Below, piece after piece: positions 1 to 9,686 of a DNA stretch of 64,000 bases. Position 1 is the first letter of the stretch, and each line of letters begins with the position of its first letter. Below the pieces are notes generated by a model. It was not told the DNA's origin, ran no database searches, and was given only the letters and a program-made list of their open reading frames with translations. This stretch comes from Alkalibacter rhizosphaerae (GTDB lineage Bacteria > Bacillota > Clostridia > Eubacteriales > Alkalibacteraceae): contig NZ_CP071444.1 of the NCBI RefSeq assembly GCF_017352215.1, positions 1,550,001-1,614,000 on the forward strand. Direction: 5' to 3'. The position numbers and the translations under genes were made by a program.

Positions 1-486
1 GGAGAAGGGCTGGATCCTTCCCTGGTGGAGATCACCAACTGGAAGGAACAAAACGAGGAGCTCCTCAGCGGACTCAACGGCCAGAGCATCTCCAGCATCA
101 TGATCCAGGTCTTCGTCATGGTCTCCGTCATCCTGGGGATCAGCAGCGTCCTGGCCATTTCCGTACTCCAGAAATCCAAGGAGATCGGCATCCTCAAGGC
201 CATGGGCATCAAGGACGGGTCCGCCAGCGCCATCTTCCTGCTTCAGGGGTTGATCCTGGGTATCTTTGGCGCCATTCTGGGCGTGGCATTGGGTCTGGGC
301 CTGTCTGTGGCCTTTACCAAGTTTGCGGTGAACACGGACGGAAGCCCCATCATTGCTTTGTACTTGAACTATGAATTTATTGCACTTTCCGGCGGGATCG
401 CCGTGGTGGCCTGTTTGCTGGCATCCCTGATCCCTGCAAGAAAATCGTTGAAATTAAACCCCATCGAGGTGATCCGCAATGGCTGA
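1..486 (+). CDS. ABC transporter permease, C-terminal part (MacB/LolC/FtsX type)
   Basis: The reading frame is open from base 1, so this is the 3' end of a gene that starts outside the window. The 161 visible residues hold the end of the extracytoplasmic domain and then three membrane segments, around residues 38-60, 77-105 and 125-145. It ends in the charged [17 protein letters not shown] tail typical of FtsX-fold permeases of lipoprotein or peptide exporters. The stop overlaps the next gene, its ATPase partner, by 8 bases, so the two are translationally coupled. The substrate cannot be told from this fragment. Confidence 0.85.
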   Translation, partial: GEGLDPSLVEITNWKEQNEELLSGLNGQSISSIMIQVFVMVSVILGISSVLAISVLQKSKEIGILKAMGIKDGSASAIFLLQGLILGIFGAILGVALGLGLSVAFTKFAVNTDGSPIIALYLNYEFIALSGGIAVVACLLASLIPARKSLKLNPIEVIRNG

Positions 487-1165
487 TATGGTACGACTGG
501 AAAAAATAAACAAGATCTACGGCGAAAAAATAAAGACCCAGGTCCTCTACGACATTGATCTGTCCTTTGAGGAAGGATCCTTCAACAGCATCATCGGTGC
601 TTCCGGAAGCGGAAAGTCCACCCTGCTCAACATCATCGGCACGCTGGACCAGCCCACCAGCGGCCGGGTCTTTATCAACAGCAAGGAGACCAGCGCCATG
701 AACAAGGGAGAGCTGGCCATCCTTCGCAACGAGACCCTGGGCTTCATCTTCCAATTTCATCATCTGCTTCCCGAATTCACGGCATTTGAGAATGTCCTCA
801 TGCCCTACCGCATCAAGGGAAAGCCCGTTACCAACGAGATCCAGGACCTGGCGGAGGAGCTGATGGACCTGGTGGGACTGAGCAAGGTGAAAAACAACCC
901 TGCTCCCAACATGTCCGGCGGCCAGCAGCAGCGGACCGCCATCGCCCGGGCCCTTATGAACCGGCCCAAGGTCATTCTGGCGGACGAGCCTACGGGAAAT
1001 CTGGATACGGATTCCACGGAAAACATCTATTCCATCCTTCGGGATGTGAACGAGCGCTTCCAAACCACCTTCATTATCATCACCCACGACCGGAAGATCG
1101 CCGAGAAGGCAGACCGGATCGTGGAAGTGAAGGACGGCCGCATCGAAATGGACATCCGCCCCTAG
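479..1165 (+). CDS. ABC transporter ATP-binding protein (LolD/MacB type)
   Basis: A 228-residue ATPase that would power the overlapping permease on the inner face of the membrane. It has a Walker A motif (GASGSGKST, about residue 40), a Q-loop, the signature [15 protein letters not shown] and a Walker B motif followed by DEPTGNLD. It closes with the ITHD switch histidine. Length and motifs fit the LolD/MacB-type exporter family, which moves lipoproteins, peptides or drugs rather than importing solutes. The gene converges on deoD with only 2 bases between the two stop codons and no visible terminator. Confidence 0.92.
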   Translation: MADMVRLEKINKIYGEKIKTQVLYDIDLSFEEGSFNSIIGASGSGKSTLLNIIGTLDQPTSGRVFINSKETSAMNKGELAILRNETLGFIFQFHHLLPEFTAFENVLMPYRIKGKPVTNEIQDLAEELMDLVGLSKVKNNPAPNMSGGQQQRTAIARALMNRPKVILADEPTGNLDTDSTENIYSILRDVNERFQTTFIIITHDRKIAEKADRIVEVKDGRIEMDIRP

Positions 1166-1167
1166 GC

Positions 1168-1866
1168 TTATGCCAAAGAGAGGGCCAGCTCCATCATGTC
1201 GGTGAAGGTCTTCTCCCGTTCTTCGGCAGTGGTCAAGGCGCCGGTGACCAGGGAGTCGCTGACCGTCAAAATGGCCAGGGCCCGCTTTTTCAACCGGGCG
1301 GCGTTCATGTACAAGGCCGCTGCCTCCATTTCCACCGCCAGGACGTTCATCATGGCCCATTTCATCCAGGAATTGGGGTCGTTGTCGCAAAAGATGTCGC
1401 TGGACAAGATATTGCCTGCCTTTACCGGCAGGTTTTTTTCTTGGGCATTTTCCATGGCCTTCATGAAAAGTTGGGGATCGGCAATGGCGCTGTAGGTCCC
1501 CGGCAGGCCATACTGGGAGGCAAAGTTGGAGTTGGTGGAGGCTCCCATGGCGATGATCACGTCCCGGACCCGGACATCTTCCTGAAAAGACCCGCAGGAT
1601 CCGATGCGGACGATGGATTCCACGTCGTATTCCGTGTACAACTCATAGGAGTAGATCCCCATGGAGGGCATGCCCATGCCGGAGCCCATGACGGTGACGT
1701 CCTTGCCGTCGAAGGTGCCGGTAAAACCCAGCATCCCCCGGATGGAGGTGACTTCCTTGGGGTCTTTCAGATAGGTTTCTGCAATGAATTTTGCCCGCAG
1801 GGGGTCTCCCGGCATGAAGACCATGGGGGCGATCTGGCCCTTTTCGGCGCCGATGTGTACGGTCAT
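1168..1866 (-). CDS. deoD: Purine nucleoside phosphorylase, DeoD type
   Basis: Phosphorolysis of purine (deoxy)nucleosides to base and (deoxy)ribose-1-phosphate, in cytoplasmic purine salvage. The 232-residue protein begins MTVHIGAEKGQIAP and has MPGDPLRAKFIAE for phosphate binding, GMGMPSMGIYSYEL, RIGSCGS, and the substrate-binding VEMEAAALY and TVSDSL motifs of the hexameric DeoD family. A longer frame exists upstream, but the start chosen at 1866 follows a strong AGGAGG site 6-7 bases away and matches the family N-terminus. It stands alone, transcribed toward the ABC genes. Confidence 0.95.
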   Translation of the reverse strand: MTVHIGAEKGQIAPMVFMPGDPLRAKFIAETYLKDPKEVTSIRGMLGFTGTFDGKDVTVMGSGMGMPSMGIYSYELYTEYDVESIVRIGSCGSFQEDVRVRDVIIAMGASTNSNFASQYGLPGTYSAIADPQLFMKAMENAQEKNLPVKAGNILSSDIFCDNDPNSWMKWAMMNVLAVEMEAAALYMNAARLKKRALAILTVSDSLVTGALTTAEEREKTFTDMMELALSLA

Positions 1867-1897
1867 GACAATTCCTCCTTCGCATTTCTTTTGTTTG

Positions 1898-1906
1898 ATT
1901 ATATCA
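1898..1906 (-). promoter_or_regulatory. Extended -10 promoter for deoD
   Basis: Read on the minus strand, the region contains TGATATAAT, an extended -10 element, about 30 bases upstream of the deoD start. The -35 position is poor (TTTCCT), as is usual for extended -10 promoters. Placement only; no start site is known. Confidence 0.5.
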
Positions 1907-2046
1907 ATTTTCCCCATGAAAGGAAACTTCCCCGGTTTCCGGCATGCTTTTTTGCAAGGGAGGCCGGCAGCGTCTTTATTTTTCAACCAATAAATGAGAT
2001 AATGACATAGTTATAGGTACAACATAGAAAACATGCGAGGTAGCTT

Positions 2047-2970
2047 ATGGACTTTTATAATATTTTTATATCCATTTTCACTCTTTTTGTCGTTGGCCTT
2101 GCCGGATTTTTCGGGAGACGACGGAATATCATAACAAAAGAAATGGCGGACAACATCCCCAAATTCATCACCCACATCACTTTGCCGGCCCTGTTTGTTG
2201 TGGCAATGCAATTGCCTTTTACATGGAACCGGATCAGCAACCTGGGTTATTTGGCGATTACGGCTGTGGTGGCTTATGCCATCCAGTTTCTCATGGCTTT
2301 TTTGATTCCGTTTCTTTTGAAGGAACGGCATTCAAGGGACAAGGGCGTTTACCAGTTCATGATGATCTTTTCCAATGCGGCGTTTATGGGGTTTCCCGTG
2401 CTACTGTCGGTCTTCGGACAGGAAGCCATCTTTTACGGGGCCATTTTCAATATCCCTTTTAATGCCCTGGTATTCACTTTGGGTGTTTATTTGATGGAGA
2501 AGGGAAAGACGACATTCAATGCACGTAAGTTTCTATCCCCGCCCCTGATCGCCACCTTCCTGGGTTTCCTGCTATTTTTACTGTCCGTGGAAGTACCGGG
2601 CTGGCTGAGCAAACCTTTGACCATGGTGGGAGAGATGACAACGCCCTTGTCCATGATCTTCATCGGAGCTTCCTTATCGGCAGTCAATTTGCCAAAAATA
2701 TTTGTTAACAAAAAGCTTTATGTGGTGACCTTGTTTCGGTTGCTGGTGATCCCCCTTGGTCTGTTCATGATCCTGCGTCCATTCATTGACGACACCATGA
2801 TCCTGGGCATCCCGGTGATCATCATGGCCATGCCAGTAGCTGCCTTGTGTGCGATCCTGGCAAAAGCCTACGACAGCAATGTGGAGTTGGCTGCAGAGGG
2901 AATATTCATGAGCACATCCTTATCCATGGTTACCATTCCCTTTGTGGTTTGGATCATGTCGATCATGTAA
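2047..2970 (+). CDS. AEC family transporter (auxin efflux carrier-like permease)
   Basis: A 307-residue membrane protein with about ten hydrophobic segments in two halves, the pattern of the AEC family. Family signatures visible are FITHITLPALFVVAMQL near the N-terminus, FSNAAFMGFPVL in the middle and the polar IFIGASLS segment of the second half. Bacterial members move organic acids such as malate or malonate, but the substrate cannot be predicted here. A weak GAGGT site precedes the ATG. The MTA/SAH nucleosidase gene follows 36 bases later, so they may be co-transcribed. Confidence 0.85.
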   Translation: MDFYNIFISIFTLFVVGLAGFFGRRRNIITKEMADNIPKFITHITLPALFVVAMQLPFTWNRISNLGYLAITAVVAYAIQFLMAFLIPFLLKERHSRDKGVYQFMMIFSNAAFMGFPVLLSVFGQEAIFYGAIFNIPFNALVFTLGVYLMEKGKTTFNARKFLSPPLIATFLGFLLFLLSVEVPGWLSKPLTMVGEMTTPLSMIFIGASLSAVNLPKIFVNKKLYVVTLFRLLVIPLGLFMILRPFIDDTMILGIPVIIMAMPVAALCAILAKAYDSNVELAAEGIFMSTSLSMVTIPFVVWIMSIM

Positions 2971-3006
2971 AAGACAAGTTCAAGAGATATGATGGGAGGA
3001 ATGAAA

Positions 3007-3692
3007 ATGAAAGTAGGAATCATCGGAGCCATGGAATCGGAGATCGCCATGCTCCAGGATAAAATGGAGATTCAAAACACCAAGGAGATCGCCACCCTGA
3101 CCTTTTATGAAGGGGTCCTTCGAAACAAGCCGGTGGTCCTGGTCCGATCCGGCATCGGAAAGGTCAATGCGGCCATCTGCGCCCAGATCCTCATCGACCG
3201 CTTCGGAGTGGAAGCCATCATCAACAGCGGCGTGGCGGGAGCCCTTCATCCGGACCTGGAAGTGGGGGACATCGTCCTGGCCACAGAAGTGATGCAGCAC
3301 GACATCGACGCCTCCATCTTTGGAGACCCCAGAGGGACCATACCCGGCTTGAAGGAGAGCGTATTTCCCACGGACCCCCGTTTGCTGGCCGCCTGCTGCA
3401 GCACCCGGCAGGGTTACCGGATCCTTCAGGGAAGGATCATTACGGGAGATCAGGCCGTGGGAGACAGCGAAACCAAGGAATTTTTGTACCACCACTTCCA
3501 TGGATACTGTGTGGAAATGGAAGGGGGGCCATTGCCCAGACCTGCTACATGAACGACATCCCCTTCATGGTCATTCGGGCCATCTCCGACAAGGCCAATG
3601 AGGAAGTGGAAGTGGATTACGGTGCCTTCATGGAAGCATCCGCCGTCAAGTCCGCCTCCATCGTGGAAGAGATGCTGGATGCACTGAAGTAA
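3007..3692 (+). CDS. mtnN: 5'-methylthioadenosine/S-adenosylhomocysteine nucleosidase (frameshifted in this sequence)
   Basis: Cleaves MTA and S-adenosylhomocysteine to adenine plus the thioribose sugar, recycling by-products of SAM chemistry. The N-terminus MKVGIIGAMESEIAML, the NSGVAGAL loop and CVEMEG are diagnostic. The frame breaks after VEMEG in a run of six G (3523-3528). One more G restores AIAQTCYMNDIPFMVIRAISDKA and an intact 228-residue enzyme ending at 3692. The start at 3007 is chosen because GGGAGGA lies 6 bases upstream; ATGs at 2989, 2992 and 3001 are poorly spaced. It sits tightly upstream of alr. The break is more likely a sequencing under-call than a real mutation. Confidence 0.9.
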
Positions 3693-3712
3693 TGGATAAG
3701 GGAGGAAGCAGC

Positions 3713-4879
3713 ATGGATTGTCGACCCACCTATCATGAAATCGATCTGGACCGGCTGGTGGAGAATTTCCATCGGATAAAAGACCATGTGGGAGAGGGCG
3801 TTTTGGTCATGCCTACCGTCAAGGCGGATGCTTACGGCCACGGGGCCATTCCCTGTGCCCGGGCCCTGGTGGAGGCGGGAGCGATACGTCTGGCCGTGGC
3901 CATGGTGGACGAAGCCGTGGCCCTGCGACAGGCCGGCATCCAGGTGCCCATACTGGTGTTGGGATCCACTGCAGACCATGAGATCCCCAAATTGTTGGAA
4001 TACGGGATCACCCCTACGGTGTATCAGACCTCTTTTGCTCAAAAACTTCAGGAGGCGGCAAGGGAATCCGTTGCCGTCCATGTGAAGGTGGATACGGGAA
4101 TGAACCGGATCGGATTCGGCTACCGGGAAGAGGCAGACCGGATCCTGGAAGTGACGGCCATGGAAAAGATCCAGGTGGAAGGGGTCTTCTCCCACTTTGC
4201 CACCTCCGATGAAGAAGACAAGACCTTCGCACGACTCCAACTGGAGCGGTTTCAAAACCTGTTGAAGGTTTTGGAAGAGGGGGGATTAAAAAATGTGATC
4301 CGCCACATGGCCAACAGCGGGGCCATTTTGGACTTGCCGGAGAGCCATATGGACCTGGTCCGGCCCGGGATCCTTCTTTACGGCATGTATCCGTCGGAGC
4401 AGGTGGACCGAAGCCGGGTGAAGGTACGGCCGGTAAAGCGGTTCGTCACCCACATCTCCCACATCAAGACCGTAGAGGCAGGGGAGTCCGTCAGCTATGG
4501 CCGGACTTTTACGGCGACCGCCCCTACCAAAGTGGCCACCCTGCCCGTAGGATACGCAGACGGATACAGCCGTCTCTTGAGCAACAAAGCCCAGGTAATG
4601 ATCCGGGGCCAGCGTCATCCCGTCATCGGGACCATCTGCATGGATCAGGCCATGGTGGATGTGACCGGGGCAGACCAGGTGGAGGTTGGATCGGAAGTGA
4701 CCCTCTACGGCGACGATCCCTCCATGGAAGAAGTGGCCCGCATCATGGGGACCATCTCCTACGAAGTGACCTGCATGAACGCCAAGCGGGTCCCCAAAGT
4801 CTATCTTCAGGATGGGATCCCCACCTGCCTGGTGGAAGACCTGTTGGGACCGGATGGAAATACCCTAGCAAAGGAATGA
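3713..4879 (+). CDS. alr: Alanine racemase
   Basis: PLP enzyme that interconverts L- and D-alanine, supplying D-Ala for peptidoglycan. At 388 residues it has the usual length. The PLP lysine is in MPTVKADAYGHG (Lys37), the second catalytic residue is the Tyr of SVSYGRTF, and the C-terminal beta-domain has LPVGYADGYSRLLS and IGTICMDQAMVDVT. The start at 3713 follows GGGAGGA by six bases. An in-frame ATG at 3692, which overlaps the mtnN stop, lacks a ribosome site. It lies between mtnN and a YitT-family gene in one run of plus-strand genes. Confidence 0.95.
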   Translation: MDCRPTYHEIDLDRLVENFHRIKDHVGEGVLVMPTVKADAYGHGAIPCARALVEAGAIRLAVAMVDEAVALRQAGIQVPILVLGSTADHEIPKLLEYGITPTVYQTSFAQKLQEAARESVAVHVKVDTGMNRIGFGYREEADRILEVTAMEKIQVEGVFSHFATSDEEDKTFARLQLERFQNLLKVLEEGGLKNVIRHMANSGAILDLPESHMDLVRPGILLYGMYPSEQVDRSRVKVRPVKRFVTHISHIKTVEAGESVSYGRTFTATAPTKVATLPVGYADGYSRLLSNKAQVMIRGQRHPVIGTICMDQAMVDVTGADQVEVGSEVTLYGDDPSMEEVARIMGTISYEVTCMNAKRVPKVYLQDGIPTCLVEDLLGPDGNTLAKE

Positions 4880-4883
4880 TGAG

Positions 4884-5750
4884 ATGAGAGAACGAATCAA
4901 ACCCCTGTCGGGAGAAATAAAAAGTTACGTGGGGATCACCATCGGTACCATGATCATGGCCTTTGGCTTCAATTCCTTCAGCATACCCAACAAGATCGCC
5001 CCGGGAGGTTTCAGCGGTCTGGCCACGGTCTTGTACCATCTGTCCGGCTATCCGGTGGGCTTGGTGACACTGATCATCACCATTCCTCTGTTTTTTGTCG
5101 CCTTCAAGTTGTTGGGAGGCCGTTTTGGGGTAAAGACTTTTTATGGAACGGTCCTTTTCTCCCTGAACGTGGATCTGATCATGCGGACACCCACCATCAC
5201 CAACGACATCTTTCTGGCTTCCGTCTTTGGGGGTGTCATCCTGGGCGCAGGGGTGGGCGTGGTCTTCAAGTTCGGGGGTACTACCGGAGGAACGGACCTG
5301 CTGGCCAGCATCATGCACAAGTATTTTCGAGGCGTTTCCATCGGCACCTGGCTCATGATCATCGACAGCATGGTGGTGGTCTTTGCCGGACTGGTATTTC
5401 GAAACATGGAGATCACCCTCTATTCGACCCTGACCCTCTATCTTTCCATGAAGGTCATCGACCTGATCCAGGAAGGGATCAGTTACGCCAAGGCCTTTTA
5501 CATCATCTCCCCCAAGGCCCAGCAGATCGCCGATGCCATCCTGACGGACATGGACCGGGGCGTTACCCTGTTAAATGGAAAAGGGGCCTATACCGGAGAC
5601 GATCGATCCGTGGTCTTTTGCGTGGTCCATCGTTCCCAGATCTTTCAGATGAAGGATATCGTCCGGGACGTAGATCCTGGGGCCTTTGTCATCCTGGGGG
5701 ATGTCTATGAGGTGTTGGGAGAAGGATTTAAGAGATTTGAGGCATCTTAA
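4884..5750 (+). CDS. YitT family membrane protein (DUF161 plus DUF2179)
   Basis: A 288-residue protein with five or six hydrophobic segments in the first 190 residues. These include the family motifs FNSFSIPNKIAPGGFSGLATVLY and FKFGGTTGGTDLLASI. A soluble C-terminal domain of about 85 residues follows (DUF2179-like, GRGVTLLNGKGAYTG-type pattern). The family is widespread in Firmicutes, usually as several paralogues, and its function is not established. It begins 4 bases after alr, so it is probably in the same transcript. Confidence 0.88.
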   Translation: MRERIKPLSGEIKSYVGITIGTMIMAFGFNSFSIPNKIAPGGFSGLATVLYHLSGYPVGLVTLIITIPLFFVAFKLLGGRFGVKTFYGTVLFSLNVDLIMRTPTITNDIFLASVFGGVILGAGVGVVFKFGGTTGGTDLLASIMHKYFRGVSIGTWLMIIDSMVVVFAGLVFRNMEITLYSTLTLYLSMKVIDLIQEGISYAKAFYIISPKAQQIADAILTDMDRGVTLLNGKGAYTGDDRSVVFCVVHRSQIFQMKDIVRDVDPGAFVILGDVYEVLGEGFKRFEAS

Positions 5751-5753
5751 GTA

Positions 5754-5782
5754 TTTACACAAATAAAAATATAGAGTAGAAT
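5754..5782 (+). promoter_or_regulatory. Sigma-A promoter for pyrG
   Basis: TTTACA at 5754-5759 and TAGAAT at 5777-5782, separated by 17 bases. It lies just after the YitT-family stop and 58 bases before the pyrG start. The predicted start region does not begin GGGC, so the reiterative-transcription control known for Bacillus pyrG is not evident here. Confidence 0.6.
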
Positions 5783-5836
5783 AGAACCTTGGAATATTTT
5801 TTGTTGGTTGGCATGTTGTGGTGAACGGAGGAGTGA

Positions 5837-7450
<1,614 letters not shown>

Positions 7451-7458
7451 AAATAGTA

Positions 7459-7493
7459 AAAAAACTGCCGGATGCAAGATACGGCAGTTTTTT
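7459..7493 (+). terminator. Intrinsic terminator after pyrG
   Basis: AAAAAACTGCCG at 7459-7470 pairs with CGGCAGTTTTTT at 7482-7493 around an 11-base loop. The right arm supplies the T tract. It begins 8 bases after the pyrG stop. Confidence 0.9.
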
Positions 7494-7494
7494 A

Positions 7495-7518
7495 TGTTGA
7501 TAAATATATTTATCAACA
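7495..7518. repeat. 24-bp perfect AT-rich palindrome
   Basis: The two 12-base halves (7495-7506 and 7507-7518) are exact reverse complements. Each arm contains TTATCAACA, one mismatch from the DnaA box TTATCCACA. It sits at the left edge of the DnaA-box cluster, just past the pyrG terminator. It could be an unwinding element, a DnaA site pair or an operator. Confidence 0.7.
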
Positions 7519-7522
7519 AGAG

Positions 7523-7669
7523 TTATCCACAAACTCGTGTTGACATGTGGATAATGTGTATAACTTGCCAACAGGGGGGTCCAAGACCAAAATGTCGTAT
7601 AGAACAGATTTTCGGGCACAATTGTTATACACATGAAAGAAATAAAGCTTGTACACAGCTTGTGGATAA
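7523..7669. promoter_or_regulatory. DnaA-box cluster between pyrG and rho
   Basis: Five sites match TTWTNCACA exactly within 147 bases. TTATCCACA is at 7523-7531 (plus), 7546-7554 (minus) and 7661-7669 (minus). TTATACACA is at 7555-7563 (minus) and 7625-7633 (plus). Two further TTATCAACA sites sit in the adjacent palindrome. The density is far above chance. The cluster may titrate DnaA, regulate nearby genes or, less likely without dnaA alongside, act as an origin. Nothing coding is visible between 7451 and 7878. Confidence 0.75.
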
Positions 7670-7695
7670 CAAATTTCCGGATCCCAAGAATCGTG

Positions 7696-7725
7696 TTGAC
7701 AGCGTTTTCACCCTTGATGTACTAT
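7696..7725 (+). promoter_or_regulatory. Promoter for rho
   Basis: TTGACA at 7696-7701 and TACTAT at 7720-7725 with an 18-base spacer; an overlapping TATTAT at 7723 is an alternative -10. It lies 27 bases past the last DnaA box and gives a leader of roughly 145 bases before the rho start. Confidence 0.6.
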
Positions 7726-7730
7726 TATAG

Positions 7731-7864
7731 AAGAAACACATCCAAACGAATCGTCCAATCCAAACATCCTTTCGTTTTGATCCCGGCATCACCCCGTCAA
7801 CAAACCACCCAATCAAGCACGAAATCCAACCAACACCCAATACCAAAAAACAACAAAAACCACC
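7731..7864 (+). promoter_or_regulatory. C-rich, G-poor rho leader (candidate rut site)
   Basis: By hand count this 134-base stretch of the rho 5' leader has 49 C and 10 G; its last 74 bases have 30 C and 3 G. It shows repeated CC/TC/AC dinucleotides and no obvious hairpin. Long C-over-G bubbles of unstructured RNA are the known signature of Rho-utilisation sites, and rho is autogenously attenuated in E. coli. Placed directly ahead of rho, it suggests autoregulation. This is inference from composition only. Confidence 0.5.
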
Positions 7865-7878
7865 TAGGAGGTGTCTGT

Positions 7879-9471
7879 TTGAGTACAGATGAATACAAGG
7901 CCCTTACCGTACAAGAGTTGCGGACCAAGGCAAAAGAAGCAGGACACAAGAACGTGACCAGACTGAAAAAAGACGAATTGATCCAACTGCTGAGCCAGGA
8001 AGAAAAGAAGGGAAGCTCCGTGGAGGAAGGCAATGGCGGACGCTACGCCCGACTCAAAGACCCAGTGGATGCTGCCGTGGACATGAAGGGGACCCTTCAG
8101 ATCCTGCCGGAAGGTTTCGGTTTTTTGAAGAATGCCCAAATGAAATCTCCCGAGGAGTACGTTTACGTCTCCGCTTCCCAGATCCAAAAGTTCAAGCTCC
8201 AGTCGGGAGACGAGATCCAGGGAAAAGTCCGGGCGCCCCGTGACGGAGAAAAATACTATGCCATGCTCTTTGTGGAAGAGGTCAACGGGAAAAGCACCAA
8301 GGAGATCATGAAGGAAGAAGAAAACCTCATGAGCAACCCGGACAAGAAGGACATGAGCCGTTATGGGAAATCCCAGACGGGGATCCTGGAAGTCATGAGC
8401 GACGGGTTTGGATTTTTGCGGACCAACAACTACCTGTCCGGAGAAAACGACATCTACGTATCCCCCTCCCAGATCCGCCGCTTTAAACTGCGTACGGGAG
8501 ACAAGATCACCGGAAAGATCCGGACCCCCAACGAAGGGGAAAAATTCGACGCTCTTTTATATGTAGAAACGGTCAACGGAGACATTCCGGAGAAAGTGGT
8601 CAACCGGCCCGTTTTCGAACGGCTCACCCCCATTTTTCCCAATGAACGGTTGAAGCTGGAAACGGGAAGAAACCCCGTATCCACCCGGATCATGGATCTC
8701 TTTGCCCCGGTGGGCAAGGGACAGCGGGGCATGATCGCCGCCGCTCCCAAGGCTGGGAAAACCATCCTCCTTAAAGAGATCGCCAATGCCGTGGAAAAAA
8801 ACAACCCGGAAGTGGAACTGATCATGCTCCTGATCGACGAGCGACCGGAGGAAGTAACAGACATCCAGCGAAGCGTCCATGCAGACGTGGTCTATTCCAC
8901 CTTCGACCAGTTGCCCTCCAACCACATCAAGGTGGCGGAGATCGTGCTGGAGCGGGGGAAACGGCTGGTGGAGCAGGGCAAGGACGTGGTGATCCTCATG
9001 GACAGCATCACCCGTTTCGCCAGGGCCAACAACCTGGTGGTGCCTCCTTCCGGAAGGACCCTCTCCGGTGGACTGGACCCGGAAGCATTGTATCTTCCCA
9101 AGAAATTCTTTGGGGCCGCCCGAAACATCGAAGAAGGGGGAAGCCTTACCATTCTGGCCACCGCCCTCATCGATACAGGCAGCCGGATGGACGACATGGT
9201 CTTTGAAGAATTCAAGGGAACGGGAAACATGGAACTGCACCTGGACCGGAGCCTGACGGAGAAGCGGATCTTTCCCGCCATGGACATCTACAAGTCGGGG
9301 ACCCGCCGGGAAGACCAGCTTCTCACGGAGGAAGAGATGCGCTTTGTCATCGAAGTGCGGCGGGCCTTTTCCAACCATTCTTCTGCGGACATCGCGGAGC
9401 GGCTCATCGATGCCATGGGCAAAACGGACAGCAATCGGGAGTTTATTCGCAGCTTTATCAAGAAACGTTGA
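7879..9471 (+). CDS. rho: Transcription termination factor Rho with duplicated RNA-binding domain
   Basis: ATP-driven hexameric RNA helicase that ends transcription. The start is TTG at 7879, five bases after AGGAGGTG; the frame is open further upstream but without a ribosome site. The 530 residues are a Rho_N helical domain (about 5-42), a cold-shock-type RNA-binding domain (about 71-137), a second copy (about 168-234) and the ATPase. Both copies carry the GFGFL, YVS-SQI, GD-I-GK-R-P and VNG motifs of Rho. The ATPase has Walker A APKAGKT (289-295), [21 protein letters not shown] and the GGLDPEALY loop. Ordinary Rho has one such RNA-binding domain, which explains the extra length. Confidence 0.95.
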   Translation: MSTDEYKALTVQELRTKAKEAGHKNVTRLKKDELIQLLSQEEKKGSSVEEGNGGRYARLKDPVDAAVDMKGTLQILPEGFGFLKNAQMKSPEEYVYVSASQIQKFKLQSGDEIQGKVRAPRDGEKYYAMLFVEEVNGKSTKEIMKEEENLMSNPDKKDMSRYGKSQTGILEVMSDGFGFLRTNNYLSGENDIYVSPSQIRRFKLRTGDKITGKIRTPNEGEKFDALLYVETVNGDIPEKVVNRPVFERLTPIFPNERLKLETGRNPVSTRIMDLFAPVGKGQRGMIAAAPKAGKTILLKEIANAVEKNNPEVELIMLLIDERPEEVTDIQRSVHADVVYSTFDQLPSNHIKVAEIVLERGKRLVEQGKDVVILMDSITRFARANNLVVPPSGRTLSGGLDPEALYLPKKFFGAARNIEEGGSLTILATALIDTGSRMDDMVFEEFKGTGNMELHLDRSLTEKRIFPAMDIYKSGTRREDQLLTEEEMRFVIEVRRAFSNHSSADIAERLIDAMGKTDSNREFIRSFIKKR

Positions 9472-9496
9472 CTTTTGCGCTGGGGATGCGTATAAT
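9468..9496 (+). promoter_or_regulatory. Promoter for the aroF-tyrA leader
   Basis: TTGACT at 9468-9473 and a perfect TATAAT at 9491-9496 with a 17-base spacer, overlapping the rho stop codon. It is 28 bases upstream of the leader-peptide start and about 240 upstream of aroF. Confidence 0.8.
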
Positions 9497-9523
9497 GAGA
9501 TAAATTATCGAAGAGGTGAGACC

Positions 9524-9652
9524 ATGCCGGCAACTGCAGGAAGCTTCAGCAAAGTTTACTTTTACGGCGTCAACTATGGCTATTATTATAGCGATGGTGG
9601 TTTTGACGTACAAGTAAATAGGAGTAAACAGGCATGGAGTAGCCGAATCTGA
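9524..9652 (+). CDS. Tyr/Phe-rich leader peptide of aroF-tyrA
   Basis: A 42-residue ORF between a consensus promoter and an intrinsic terminator, just upstream of the aromatic genes. A GAGGTGA site lies 4 bases before the ATG. Residues 8-27 hold three Phe and six Tyr, including a YYY run at residues 20-22. This is the composition of attenuation leader peptides such as E. coli pheL, here matched to DAHP synthase and prephenate dehydrogenase. Slow translation when charged tRNA-Tyr or tRNA-Phe is scarce would favour read-through. I could not identify the antiterminator pairing by eye. A small functional protein is a less likely alternative. Confidence 0.7.
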   Translation: MPATAGSFSKVYFYGVNYGYYYSDGGFDVQVNRSKQAWSSRI

Positions 9653-9686
9653 CAAATTATTACAGCACTTTTCAAGTGGAAGACGA

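Noticed and set aside
377-1390. Long minus-strand frame opposite the ABC ATPase and deoD
   Set aside because: Antisense shadow of clear genes with biased composition; no ribosome site or family motif.
7633-7878. Open frame upstream of the rho TTG start, giving an 82-residue extension
   Set aside because: It crosses the rho promoter and the C-rich leader, and no ribosome site supports it; AGGAGGTG lies right before TTG 7879 and the Rho_N domain begins there.
7451-7878. Calling the DnaA-box cluster oriC
   Set aside because: No dnaA, dnaN or similar neighbours and no skew data; reported only as a DnaA-box cluster.
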